DNA of 40,090 nt. It comes from Caldimicrobium sp964595655. Lineage in GTDB: Bacteria; Desulfobacterota; Thermodesulfobacteria; Thermodesulfobacteriales; Thermodesulfobacteriaceae. Positions 16,515 through 24,044 of the stretch are shown in pieces (within the stretch, counting starts at the first letter, position 1; every line of letters begins with the position of its first letter). The notes below the pieces were generated by a model. The model searched no databases. It saw only the letters and a list, made by a program, of their open reading frames with translations, and was not told the DNA's origin. The stretch is from positions 1-40,090 of the forward strand of contig CAZQQV010000005.1 in NCBI GenBank assembly GCA_964595655.1, in the 5' to 3' direction. The translations under genes and the position numbers were made by a program.

Positions 16515-18974
16515 ATGGCTTATTATCCCCTTGCTGTTATTTTAAATCAAAAGGGAGAAATTTTAAAAGGAAACTCCTTTTTTAAAGAAAAGCTTGGATT
16601 TAAAGAGGAAGAGCTCTGTGGAAAAAGTATATGTGAGGTTTTATATGATAAGACCTGTAAAGAGAATTTTCTCAATCTCCTTTCCCAGGCACAATTAAAA
16701 AGTGAAATTTTTCCGTTAAAGCTAACCTTTAAAAAAAGAGATGAGGGTCTTTTATACTTTGAAGGTCATTTAAAAAAGGCAAAGGGAAAGGAAGGAATAT
16801 TTATACTATATGGATGGGATGTAACAGAGAATTACACATACAAAAGAATTATAAGAATATTAAGGGCTGTAAATAAAATAATAATCAAAGAGATTTTATC
16901 AGAAGAGGATCTCTACAGAGAGATCTGCAGGGTTTTGGTGGATGATTTCGGGCTTCGCTTTGCCTGGGTTGGTGTTCCTGATGAGAAAGGTTTTGAAGTA
17001 ATTCCCCTTGTTTCTTATGGCTTTGAGGAGGGATATTTAGAGGAAATAAAGATTGTCTTAGACCCTAAAAGGAAAGAAGGACAGGGGCCAACGGCTACAG
17101 CAATTCGTGAAGAGAAAATTTCGGTTAATCCTGATACCCGAACGAATCCCCTTTATGAAGCTTTTAGAGAGGAAGCTTTAAAAAGAGGCTATCTTTCAAG
17201 CGCCTCTATTCCCCTTTTTAAAGATGGAAAATTAAAAGCAGTTCTTAATCTTTATTCTGATGAGCCCTTTTATTTCAGAGAGGAAATAAAAGACCTCCTT
17301 TATGAATTAAAGGAAGATCTTGAATATGCTCTAAAACATATTGATGAACTTTCCTCTCGAATTCTCATAAGTAAGGCCTTAGAAAATTCTGATATGTGGC
17401 TTTTTATAACCGATGAAAATTTTTCCATATTATATGTAAATAATGTTGCAAGTATCTTTTCTGGTTATTCAGAGGAAGAGCTTTTGGGTAAACCTATTTG
17501 TATTCTCTATGAAGAATGCGATCCTAATAAAAAAGAAAGGATTGAAAGAACCCTCAAAGAGGGTGGAAGTTATTTTGAAGTATTGAAAGTGCGAAAGAAA
17601 GATGGAGAAATTTTGTACTTAAGTCAAAAAATTATACCTGTAATTCTTCCTGAAAAGATTTTTTATGTATGGGTAGGAAGAGATATTACTTTAGAAATAC
17701 ATCTTCATGAAACTTTAGAGAGGCTTGAAAATTGTGATCCCCTTACAGGGCTTTTAACCTTAAGGGGTTTACTTAAAAGGACTAAAGAATTCCTTTCTCA
17801 TGATAAGACCTTTAAAGCCCTGATAGTATTGGATTTATATGAATTTACCTATATAAATGATTACTATGGCTTTAAAAAGGGGGATCAAATCTTTCAAGAG
17901 TTAGCTACAAGACTTAAGGAAAGTTTTCAGGAAAAGGCTCTTTTAGCTCGCTCTTCTGCAGATGAGTTTGTGATTCTATTCAAGGTCCAAAGTGAAGAGG
18001 ACTTAGCCTCTATGATACAGAAACTTATTACTGTTATAGAAGGGCCATATATAATAGATTCGGATTTAATTAAATTGAAATGGAATTTAGGTATAAGTTT
18101 ATATCCCGATGATGGAGAGGATTTTGAAGAACTTTATCGCAAGGCCAATGCAGCCTGTAGCCAGGCTAAAAGAGAAGGCCCTAATGTTTTTAAATTTTAC
18201 GAAGAGGAGTTGGCAGTTAGTATCAAAAGGACCTTGGAGAAGGAAAAACTTATTGAGGAGGCCCTTTCAAATAATCTTTTTACCTTTTTTTATCAGCCCT
18301 ATTTCCTTACAAGCAATCTTCAGCTTAGCGGAGCAGAGGCCCTTGTTCGTATAATTTTGCCAGATGGAAGGATAATTTTTCCCGGGGAGTTTATAGAGGT
18401 CCTTGAGAGGTCATCCCTTCGCAGAGAGTTTGAATTATGGAGTATTAGCGAGATAGTAAAAAAGATAAATGAATGGAACCTTTCTATAGGGATAAATCTT
18501 TATCCTGATACCTTTAGAGATGAAAAATTTTGGGAAGAAGTAAGTAAATACCTTTTTGGACTCAAAAATAATATCGTCTTTGAGATTACAGAGCGCGGAG
18601 TTATGTCTGACCCTGAGATCGCAATAAAGATTATTAATAACTTAAAAGCAGAATTTCCAAATGTAAAATTTGCTTTAGATGATTTTGGAACAGGCTACAG
18701 CAATATGATTTCCCTGAAGAATCTTCCAGTAGATTATATTAAGATTGACTTCTCCTTTACTAGAGAAATTACTAAAGATATAAAATCTCAAGGCATTGTG
18801 AAATCCATCATTGATATTGCCCATATTCTTCATGCCAAGGCCTTGGCAGAAGGTGTAGAAACTTATGAACAATATCAAATCCTTGACATTATGGGATGCG
18901 ATTTTGTTCAAGGTTTTTACTTTGAAAGGCCCATTCCTGAAAAGGTATTTACAGAGAAATACATTCTGGGATAA
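16515..18974 (+). CDS. PAS-GAF-PAS-GGDEF-EAL protein, predicted c-di-GMP phosphodiesterase
   Basis: Cytoplasmic signalling protein of 819 residues with no membrane span. Domains: PAS (about 1-110), GAF (about 120-275), PAS (about 285-405), GGDEF (about 406-562), EAL (about 575-819). The GGDEF site is SADEF at residues 481-485, and the metal-binding D-x-D is D-L-Y (440-442), so cyclase activity is unlikely; it may bind GTP or signal allosterically. The EAL domain looks intact: GAEALVR (Glu608), FEITERG, ALDDFGTGYSN, DYIKIDFSF, AEGVET and FVQGFYF. It should therefore degrade c-di-GMP, with redox, light or ligand input via PAS/GAF. It starts 5 bases after hisC with only a weak ribosome site. Confidence 0.9.
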   Translation: MAYYPLAVILNQKGEILKGNSFFKEKLGFKEEELCGKSICEVLYDKTCKENFLNLLSQAQLKSEIFPLKLTFKKRDEGLLYFEGHLKKAKGKEGIFILYGWDVTENYTYKRIIRILRAVNKIIIKEILSEEDLYREICRVLVDDFGLRFAWVGVPDEKGFEVIPLVSYGFEEGYLEEIKIVLDPKRKEGQGPTATAIREEKISVNPDTRTNPLYEAFREEALKRGYLSSASIPLFKDGKLKAVLNLYSDEPFYFREEIKDLLYELKEDLEYALKHIDELSSRILISKALENSDMWLFITDENFSILYVNNVASIFSGYSEEELLGKPICILYEECDPNKKERIERTLKEGGSYFEVLKVRKKDGEILYLSQKIIPVILPEKIFYVWVGRDITLEIHLHETLERLENCDPLTGLLTLRGLLKRTKEFLSHDKTFKALIVLDLYEFTYINDYYGFKKGDQIFQELATRLKESFQEKALLARSSADEFVILFKVQSEEDLASMIQKLITVIEGPYIIDSDLIKLKWNLGISLYPDDGEDFEELYRKANAACSQAKREGPNVFKFYEEELAVSIKRTLEKEKLIEEALSNNLFTFFYQPYFLTSNLQLSGAEALVRIILPDGRIIFPGEFIEVLERSSLRREFELWSISEIVKKINEWNLSIGINLYPDTFRDEKFWEEVSKYLFGLKNNIVFEITERGVMSDPEIAIKIINNLKAEFPNVKFALDDFGTGYSNMISLKNLPVDYIKIDFSFTREITKDIKSQGIVKSIIDIAHILHAKALAEGVETYEQYQILDIMGCDFVQGFYFERPIPEKVFTEKYILG

Positions 18975-19040
18975 AGCCTATTCCCAAGCCTTTCTTAGTT
19001 AACCCTGATTAATAACCACAGGCCCTTTTAGGCATTTGAC

Positions 19041-19062
19041 TTTGCCCAAGGAATGGGGCAAA
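19041..19062 (+). terminator. Hairpin after the GGDEF-EAL gene
   Basis: TTTGCCC (19041-19047) pairs with GGGCAAA (19056-19062) across an 8-base loop and is followed by TTTT. It lies 66 bases past the stop codon. The T-run is short, so termination is possible but may be inefficient. The rest of 18975-19247 is AT-rich with long T and A runs and holds no gene that I can see. Confidence 0.4.
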
Positions 19063-19247
19063 TTTTCAAAAGTTTAAGCCCATGCTAAATATTTGAGAAA
19101 AATTTCACTATTAATTGAAAGATTTAATACTTTTTTTTAAATAAAAAAATAATGTAAATTAAAGATAGCACACATAAGGGAAACTAAGACTTAAAGTTTT
19201 GTTGGGCTTGAGCTTAATAAAAGTAAATACCCTTTGGGAGGTGGCCT

Positions 19248-19406
19248 ATGAAAAGAGTTTTTAGTTTATTCCTTGCAATTCTTTTTATATCTTCCTTTTT
19301 TGGGCTTTCGTTAGCCCCAGCAGAAGAAAAAAAGAAGGAAGAAACAGGCAACGGAACCAAGCAGGAAACCCCCAAAAAAAAGAAAAAAAGAGAAATTGGA
19401 TGTTAA
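19248..19406 (+). CDS. 52-residue secreted Lys/Glu-rich peptide
   Basis: The ATG follows a good ribosome site (GGGAGGTGG). The peptide starts MKRVFSLFLAILFISSFFGL and continues SLAPAEEKKKEETG, a standard signal peptide with a cleavage site near Ala23 or Ala25. The mature part is about 27 residues, dominated by Lys, Glu and Thr, ending KKKKKREIGC. Short exported Lys/Glu-rich peptides of this style recur in thermophilic sulfur bacteria as far as I recall, but no function is known. The gene ends 5 bases before the convergent tonB-like gene. A run of A7-8, G, A7, G near the 3' end could permit frame slippage; a shifted frame would give a longer basic tail. Confidence 0.65.
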   Translation: MKRVFSLFLAILFISSFFGLSLAPAEEKKKEETGNGTKQETPKKKKKREIGC

Positions 19407-19411
19407 AAAAG

Positions 19412-20200
19412 TTAATTAAATTTTAGAGAACCCTGCCCTTGAAATTCTACTTTTAACCTTAATGGCCCTTCAACGGGTAAGGGGTTTGAAGCAGCAAGAC
19501 ACCTTTCTACAGCCTTGTTAAAAGTGTCATCCCTTGATTTTTTTAAATAGGTAATCCTTTTTATACTTCCATCAGGGCCAATTTCAATTTCAACTATCAC
19601 TGAAAGGTCTTTTTTGTCACGAAGATAAATGGGGATTTCAAAATGATTTTGAAGTTTTCTCCTTATCAAAGAAAGATGCTCTGAAGAAAGGGTTGCCTTT
19701 TCATAGGATCTATATTGAGAAAAATCAGGGGTCTCTTTCATTCCCTTTGAGGGGTTTTTCTCATTTAGGGCTTCTCCCTTTTGAGAGACTTTTTTCTCTA
19801 TTTGAGAAAGCCTCTCTTTAAGAAGGTCAGCTTCTTTTTTGGAAGAGGCCCTCTCTTCAAGTTGAGAAAGCCTCTTTTTAATAAGATCTTCTGAAAGTGG
19901 CTCTTCCTTAGGTTTAAGGCTTTCTCTTTTGTGAAAAGGGGCACTTTCTATTTTTCTTAGAGGAGGGGCTTTTTGAGGAAACGCCTTCTCAGAGTAAGGT
20001 TTTTTTTCAAGAGGAGGGGAAGTTGGTAAAACCTCCTCCTTTTTTGGAGCTTGCTGAAAGATTTCTAAACTTTTTTCTTCAAGAAGAGTAATTTTTATCT
20101 CCTCCTTTTTTACCGGAAGGGTGAGACTTATCAAAAGGATAGTGAGGAAAAAAAGGTTAATAAAGAAAGATAGAAACAGGGAAAGAAGACTTAGAGGCAT
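19412..20200 (-). CDS. TonB/TolA-type energy transducer
   Basis: 262 residues with an N-terminal membrane anchor (LSLLSLFLSFFINLFFLTIL), a long charged, Pro/Lys/Glu-rich periplasm-spanning stretch (about residues 35-165) and a C-terminal TonB/TolA-like domain with HLSLIRRKLQNHFEIPIYLR, VIVEIEIGPDGSIKRITYLK and AVERCLAASNPLP. The repeated LKKRLSQLEERA/LKERLSQIEKKV pieces look helical, which favours a TolA-like rod. Role: carry inner-membrane proton-motive energy to the outer membrane. It lies 1 base after exbD/tolR. No exbB/tolQ is adjacent. TonB versus TolA cannot be decided here. Confidence 0.8.
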   Translation of the reverse strand: MPLSLLSLFLSFFINLFFLTILLISLTLPVKKEEIKITLLEEKSLEIFQQAPKKEEVLPTSPPLEKKPYSEKAFPQKAPPLRKIESAPFHKRESLKPKEEPLSEDLIKKRLSQLEERASSKKEADLLKERLSQIEKKVSQKGEALNEKNPSKGMKETPDFSQYRSYEKATLSSEHLSLIRRKLQNHFEIPIYLRDKKDLSVIVEIEIGPDGSIKRITYLKKSRDDTFNKAVERCLAASNPLPVEGPLRLKVEFQGQGSLKFN

Positions 20201-20201
20201 T

Positions 20202-20600
20202 TTAGCTTTCAGGCTGGGTTAAAACCCCAACCTGGGTAAAACCTGCTCTTTTTACCTCAGATAAAACTTTGGCAACTATTTCAAAATAGGCCCTCCGATC
20301 AGCCTCAATCTGAACTTCTTCAATCAATTGATGCTTTTTAGCCTCTTCAAGCCATCTTGAGAGGGCCTCAAGGGAAATTCTTTCTCCAGAAATTTTTATT
20401 TCACCCTGTGAAGTTATGGTAATTTTTAAAGGCTCTCTTTCCTTTCTTGTTATTGCAGTGTCTTTGGTTTTGGGTAAATCTACTTCAAGCCCTGAGGTCA
20501 TAAGGGGCGCTGTAATCATAAAGATAATTAATATTACAAGGATAATATCAACGAGAGGGATAATGTTAATTTCGTCTTGAAGCCCTTTTCCAAGCTTCAT
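20202..20600 (-). CDS. ExbD/TolR-family proton-channel subunit
   Basis: 132 residues with a single N-terminal membrane span in NIIPLVDIILVILIIFMITA. The Asp in PLVDIIL is the family's essential proton-carrying residue. The periplasmic domain reads GLEVDLPKTKD, then the TolR/ExbD C-terminal fold ending in VLSEVKRAGFTQVGVLTQPE. It works with ExbB/TolQ, which is missing from the neighbourhood, to power the TonB/TolA protein encoded next. The gene is 2 bases after the YkgJ-like gene. Confidence 0.9.
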   Translation of the reverse strand: MKLGKGLQDEINIIPLVDIILVILIIFMITAPLMTSGLEVDLPKTKDTAITRKEREPLKITITSQGEIKISGERISLEALSRWLEEAKKHQLIEEVQIEADRRAYFEIVAKVLSEVKRAGFTQVGVLTQPES

Positions 20601-20602
20601 TT

Positions 20603-21343
20603 TTACCAGTTAAGATTTTCTTCAGTGAGAATTTCATCCCTTATAATTTTTAAGCTTTTTTCAAGAAGCTCTTCGTCACTTAAATTTAGATCCTCCTTTA
20701 AGAAATAAGGAAGGGAATCACTTTTAATCTCCTCTCTCAATTCTTCAAGATCATAAGCCATAATATAAATAAGATCAAGAATATCCCCTGTAAGAGGTAT
20801 GTGAGAAAACTTTTGCCTTTTGAGAACTACCTCTCCCCAGAGGTCATTAAAGTAATGATAAGTGGGAAGCCCCTGTTCTTCAAGGTAATCCTTTACTTTG
20901 ATGGGGCGTTTTTCGTAATGGCCTTTACAGTGGGTTTCTCTTATGATTTTATAAAGCTCAAGCTTTTCGCCCTTTTCGTTTTCAGCAAAGTATCTGGCAA
21001 GGGGATAAATCCGACAGGCAGAGGGCCTATCAGGATAAACCCTGCAACCCTCTGGCTCTGCCAAAAAGGGACAACTATAATCATAGGGATTCATGTTTAT
21101 GGATATTACAGGAAGCTGAGTTACCTCTCCAATGTAAAACTCTCCATATTTCTCAATAAATTCGCTTGTTGAAAGTTTAAGATTCCTTTTGAGTCTTAGA
21201 AGATCATAGGGCGAAAGAACCAGTTTTACATCATAACAGCACTTGTTAAAGCAAATTATTCCTTTGTAGCAGTTAAAGGAAAATTCCTCTTCAAGAGTTA
21301 AATCCTTTGGGTCAAAAACAAAGTTATAATGGGGAATATGCAT
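20603..21343 (-). CDS. YkgJ-family Cys-cluster protein
   Basis: 246 residues, no signal peptide. The N-terminal half has the YkgJ-type cluster: CYKGIICFNKCCYDVKLVLS, then CPFLAEPEGCRVYPDRPSAC followed by RIYPLARYF. Spaced Cys residues of this sort are thought to bind zinc or an Fe-S cluster; the family's function is not settled. The C-terminal half is helical and charged without a recognised domain. The start overlaps the aldolase/phosphatase stop by one base. Its sitting between a central-carbon enzyme and a TonB-type system gives no clear functional clue. Confidence 0.8.
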   Translation of the reverse strand: MHIPHYNFVFDPKDLTLEEEFSFNCYKGIICFNKCCYDVKLVLSPYDLLRLKRNLKLSTSEFIEKYGEFYIGEVTQLPVISINMNPYDYSCPFLAEPEGCRVYPDRPSACRIYPLARYFAENEKGEKLELYKIIRETHCKGHYEKRPIKVKDYLEEQGLPTYHYFNDLWGEVVLKRQKFSHIPLTGDILDLIYIMAYDLEELREEIKSDSLPYFLKEDLNLSDEELLEKSLKIIRDEILTEENLNW

Positions 21344-22482
21344 TATTCAGCCACTTCTCCCTCAGAAGAGATTTTAGGTTTCCCTGTATCAACGAGTTTA
21401 AATCTATCTTTGAGTTTTTCAAGGACTTTGGGGAGGGTTGTGTATTCCATTTCCTCAGGTGGAAGTCTATGAGGTTCAAAGATTCCCTGTCTGCGAAGAT
21501 AATTGGCCATAAGGCTTGCATCCAGTCTTGCCTGATCAAAGGCAGGATCATCAAAGAGATCTGATGGTCCAATGAGTTCGCCATCGCAGATCTGATATCC
21601 TGCAGCAATAACCCTTGGAGGCCCATCAAAGCGAGTGGGTTTAGCCTGAGAAAAAGAAACAGGCATAAGAGGCCCTGTATGAGACCCCCTCATCCAACCT
21701 TCAACAAACCAGGGCCTTGCAAAGGGTTCTAAGGCTTCTCCAACTGCGGGAAATCCGCTCTGGCATCTTACAATTAGAACAGGGTCATCCTTTCCAACAT
21801 ACCTTCCTGCCATAAGGGAGAGCTTTTGCGTTGAGGCAACCGCTGCAATCTCTCCATCCCTTTTTCTGTAAACTGCTCTCACACAATATCTGCTTGTTGC
21901 CCCAATGAAAACGAGAAGGTCGTAAAGTTCTTCAGGGGTATTAAGTTTAATGCTCATTCCTGTGTAGACATCAAGAACCTCAAATATGAATCCATCGTGC
22001 ATAGAGGGGTCAATAACAAGGCCAGCGGTGTTCATGGGATCAGCAAACATTTCATAGAGAGGAAGATTCCAGGCACTGGGAGAAGTTTTATCTGCAAAAA
22101 AGACAATCACTGGCTCGCTTTTTCTTTCTTCAAACTCCATTTCAGCAATACCTGGGCCCATGCCTTTTATATTTCCTGAGAAGGCATCAGAAAGTAAATC
22201 CTGCCCAGCTCCATACATCTTCAGCTTTTTTGCAACCTCTGTTCCTTCTCTAAAGGCATTCCAGGCAACCTCATGAACCTCAGAAGAATCAAGCCCTTTA
22301 GTATGGGTCATAACAAGGGCTATGTCATCTCCACAGGTAAGAACAGATACATCTTTGATTATTCCGTTATCCTTGGCTTCAAGGGCAACCTCTTTAACCC
22401 GGTTTAAGACTTCAGGATGAACCGCTGAATGCCCAACATATCCACCAATATCTGCCTTAATTACCGATAAAGTAATCTTCAT
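21343..22482 (-). CDS. Fructose-1,6-bisphosphate aldolase/phosphatase (bifunctional, class V FBPase)
   Basis: Gluconeogenic enzyme that condenses triose phosphates and dephosphorylates FBP in one active site; typical of archaea and deep-branching thermophilic bacteria. Metal-binding signatures are KADIGGYVGHSAVHPE (Asp11, His18) and LTCGDDIALVMTHTKG (Asp52, Asp53), with FFADKTSPSAWNLPLYEMFA and TAGLVIDPSMHDGFIFEVLD. Aldolase residues fit Tyr228 and Lys231 in GRYVGKDDP, the Schiff-base Lys. HTGPLMPVSFSQAKPTRFDG and GYQICDGELIGPSDLFDDPA are also family hallmarks. 379 residues, full length. It starts the ykgJ-exbD-tonB operon and has a strong GGAGGGG ribosome site. It implies anabolic (autotrophic-type) carbon flow. 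Confidence 0.95.
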   Translation of the reverse strand: MKITLSVIKADIGGYVGHSAVHPEVLNRVKEVALEAKDNGIIKDVSVLTCGDDIALVMTHTKGLDSSEVHEVAWNAFREGTEVAKKLKMYGAGQDLLSDAFSGNIKGMGPGIAEMEFEERKSEPVIVFFADKTSPSAWNLPLYEMFADPMNTAGLVIDPSMHDGFIFEVLDVYTGMSIKLNTPEELYDLLVFIGATSRYCVRAVYRKRDGEIAAVASTQKLSLMAGRYVGKDDPVLIVRCQSGFPAVGEALEPFARPWFVEGWMRGSHTGPLMPVSFSQAKPTRFDGPPRVIAAGYQICDGELIGPSDLFDDPAFDQARLDASLMANYLRRQGIFEPHRLPPEEMEYTTLPKVLEKLKDRFKLVDTGKPKISSEGEVAE

Positions 22483-22579
22483 AGGCCCCTCCTTTTAAGG
22501 GATTTTGACTATCTTTCCGATTACTATTAAAAAATTTAAAATTTATTATAGCATAAACCAAATTAAAAGTAAACCAAAA

Positions 22580-22870
22580 ATGCCTGAAGAAAAGCTTGCC
22601 GTTGCTCTCAAATATGAGCCTGAAAAAGGTGCTCCTGAGGTTGTTGCCAAGGGAAAGGGCTATCTGGCAGAGCTCATTATTAAAATTGCTGAAGAAAAGG
22701 GTATTCCCATAAAAGAGGATTCAAAACTTGTTCAAGAACTTTATAAGCTGGAGCTTAATAAGCCTATTCCACAGGAGCTCTATCAGGCAGTTGCTGCAGT
22801 TCTTGCCTGGGCTTTCAGGCTTAACGAAAAACTCAAAGAGAAAGTTTTAACTTCTTTTAAGCACAAATAA
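22580..22870 (+). CDS. FlhB C-terminal-domain-like protein (EscU/YscU family, FlhX-type)
   Basis: 96 residues from the ATG at 22580. It resembles the cytoplasmic C-terminal domain of FlhB just after the self-cleavage site: LAVALKYEPEKGAPEVVAKG, then LAELIIKIAEEKGIPIKEDS and LVQELYKLELNKPIPQELYQ. The NPTH cleavage motif and membrane part are absent. Stand-alone proteins of this kind (FlhX/YlqH) can substitute for the FlhB C-terminal half in type III export substrate switching. The start was chosen where homology to FlhB begins; an upstream in-frame ATG at 22505 would overlap the promoter-like TTGACT. There is no clear ribosome site. It lies far from the flagellar operon in this window. Confidence 0.85.
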   Translation: MPEEKLAVALKYEPEKGAPEVVAKGKGYLAELIIKIAEEKGIPIKEDSKLVQELYKLELNKPIPQELYQAVAAVLAWAFRLNEKLKEKVLTSFKHK

Positions 22871-22873
22871 TTT

Positions 22874-23194
22874 TCATGCATCCATATTATACATGGGTTG
22901 CCCACAACAGATAGGAGTTGGCCTGTCCTCTGGATATTCTTCCATACGATTACAGATCATACAGACATAGCGAACTTTCCGCACACTTTTTTGAGGATCA
23001 GCCTTGGCAGAAAGGCCCTCTACATAGAATTGGGCATAGGGAGAGCTTCCAGGCACATAAATCCCAAGGGGAAGAAGTTTCCTATTTTCTTCTTCACATC
23101 TTGCCACAAGTTCCCACATCCTGTTTAGATCCTCTACCTCTCTGTCATTTTCCGGGATTAATTTAATTATTGCACCTTCAATTTCAATCCTCAT
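22874..23194 (-). CDS. Zinc-ribbon/rubredoxin-like protein of unknown function
   Basis: 106 residues. The N-terminal 70 residues are acidic and mixed (MRIEIEGAIIKLIPENDREV) with no recognised domain. The C-terminal part has VCMICNRMEEYPEDRPTPIC followed by CGQPMY, a four-Cys arrangement like a rubredoxin/desulfoferrodoxin N-domain or a zinc ribbon. It could bind iron or zinc; whether it is redox-active cannot be told. A GGAGGG site precedes the ATG. It converges on the FlhB-like gene with only 3 bases between, so no terminator separates them. Confidence 0.7.
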   Translation of the reverse strand: MRIEIEGAIIKLIPENDREVEDLNRMWELVARCEEENRKLLPLGIYVPGSSPYAQFYVEGLSAKADPQKSVRKVRYVCMICNRMEEYPEDRPTPICCGQPMYNMDA

Positions 23195-23220
23195 AGGACC
23201 CTCCTTAAGGTTTGAATCAT

Positions 23221-23242
23221 TTTTTCTTTATAAAAAGAAAAA
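23221..23242. repeat. AT-only inverted repeat in intergenic region
   Basis: TTTTTCTTT (23221-23229) and AAAGAAAAA (23234-23242) form a perfect 9-base stem with a 4-base loop. It is low complexity and lies between divergent genes, 27 bases upstream of the zinc-ribbon gene start. It may merely be AT-rich promoter DNA. Confidence 0.3.
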
Positions 23243-23328
23243 CATAAAAAGGTTTTTTTGCAAGTATTTGTGATAGTGTTTAATATCTTTGGGATTTTGA
23301 AAGATGTATGAGGGTTAGATTTGGTAGG

Positions 23329-23346
23329 CGCAGGCTTTAGCCTGCG
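23329..23346. repeat. REP-like palindrome CGCAGGC-TTTA-GCCTGCG
   Basis: A perfect 7-base GC-rich stem with a TTTA loop stands out in otherwise AT-rich intergenic DNA; it sits in the context GGTAGGCGCAGGCTTTAGCC. Elements with a GGC-TTTA-GCC core are common as dispersed extragenic palindromes in many bacterial genomes. No T-run follows, so it is not a standard terminator. The rest of 23195-23447 holds no gene that I can see. Confidence 0.6.
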
Positions 23347-23411
23347 GAAATGTTTTTAGGGCTTTAAAAATTCATAAAAGCTTAAAAGCCTTATTCTGCC
23401 TCTACATCCTC

Positions 23412-23440
23412 TTGACAAAAGGGAATTTTACTTGAAAAAT
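23412..23440 (+). promoter_or_regulatory. Candidate promoter of rlmE operon
   Basis: A perfect TTGACA (23412-23417) is followed after 17 bases by AAAAAT (23435-23440), a 4/6 match to TATAAT. Transcription would start within a base or two of the GTG at 23448, giving a leaderless message. No ribosome site is present upstream of that GTG, which agrees with the idea. Confidence 0.45.
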
Positions 23441-23447
23441 TAGTTTT

Positions 23448-24044
23448 GTGAAAAAACCTAAGAAAAATCCTTGGTTTGATAAATGGGCAGCCCTTGCCAA
23501 AGAGAAGGGTTATCCAGCCCGTTCAGTATTCAAGTTAAAGGAAATTCAAGAAAAATTTAAAATCATAAAACCAGGCTCAACAGTGCTTGATCTTGGGGCA
23601 AGTCCTGGTTCGTGGTCCCAATTTGTTTGTGAAATCATTGGGCCTCAGGGGAGAGTGGTTGGGGTTGACTTAGAACCAGTTAAATTTCACTCAAAATTGT
23701 TCCATTTTATCCAAAGGGATGTTTTTACCCTTACAAAAGGAGATTTTGAAGAGCTTGGAATAACTCAATTTGATGTGATTTTAAGTGATATGGCACCCAA
23801 GACCACAGGGATAGAGGAGACCGATCATTTAAGAAGTGTAGAACTTGTTATGAAGGCCTTAGAGCTTTGTAAAGAGCTTTTAAAAAAGGGAGGATCTGCT
23901 ATTGTTAAAATCTTTGATGGGCAAGAACTTCCCAAGGTGCGCAAAGAATTTGAAAAAATCTTTCAGAGTGTTAAAATTTTTAGGCCAAAAGCTACAAGAA
24001 AGGGAAGTAAAGAACTTTTTATAATCTGTCTTAACAAAAAATGA
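23448..24044 (+). CDS. rlmE: 23S rRNA 2'-O-methyltransferase RlmE (FtsJ/RrmJ)
   Basis: Methylates the 2'-O of U2552 (E. coli numbering) in the large-subunit A loop. The SAM site is VLDLGASPGSWSQ, with VVGVDLEP following. The K-D-K-E catalytic set can be read as Lys29 (RSVFKL), Asp114 (SDMAP), Lys154 (IVKIF) and Glu189 (SKELF). The HLRSVELVMKALELCKELLK segment is typical. 198 residues, normal length. The start is a GTG without a ribosome site; the next residues (KKPKKNPWFDKWAALAKEKG) match the usual basic N-terminus, supporting it. The stop overlaps the next gene's ATG by 4 bases. Confidence 0.95.
   Translation: MKKPKKNPWFDKWAALAKEKGYPARSVFKLKEIQEKFKIIKPGSTVLDLGASPGSWSQFVCEIIGPQGRVVGVDLEPVKFHSKLFHFIQRDVFTLTKGDFEELGITQFDVILSDMAPKTTGIEETDHLRSVELVMKALELCKELLKKGGSAIVKIFDGQELPKVRKEFEKIFQSVKIFRPKATRKGSKELFIICLNKK

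Noticed and set aside
19141..19247. Riboswitch (for example c-di-GMP type) before the secreted peptide
   Set aside because: No conserved GEMM-like core or paired stems could be matched; the leader is mostly AT-rich with short A and T runs.
22505..22579. Extra 25-residue N-terminus of the FlhB-like protein
   Set aside because: The region is AT-rich promoter-like DNA with low-complexity translation, and FlhB similarity begins just after the ATG at 22580.
23195..23447. tRNA or small RNA in the gap before rlmE
   Set aside because: No T-loop (GTTCRA) or cloverleaf pairing; only an AT hairpin and the GC-rich palindrome.
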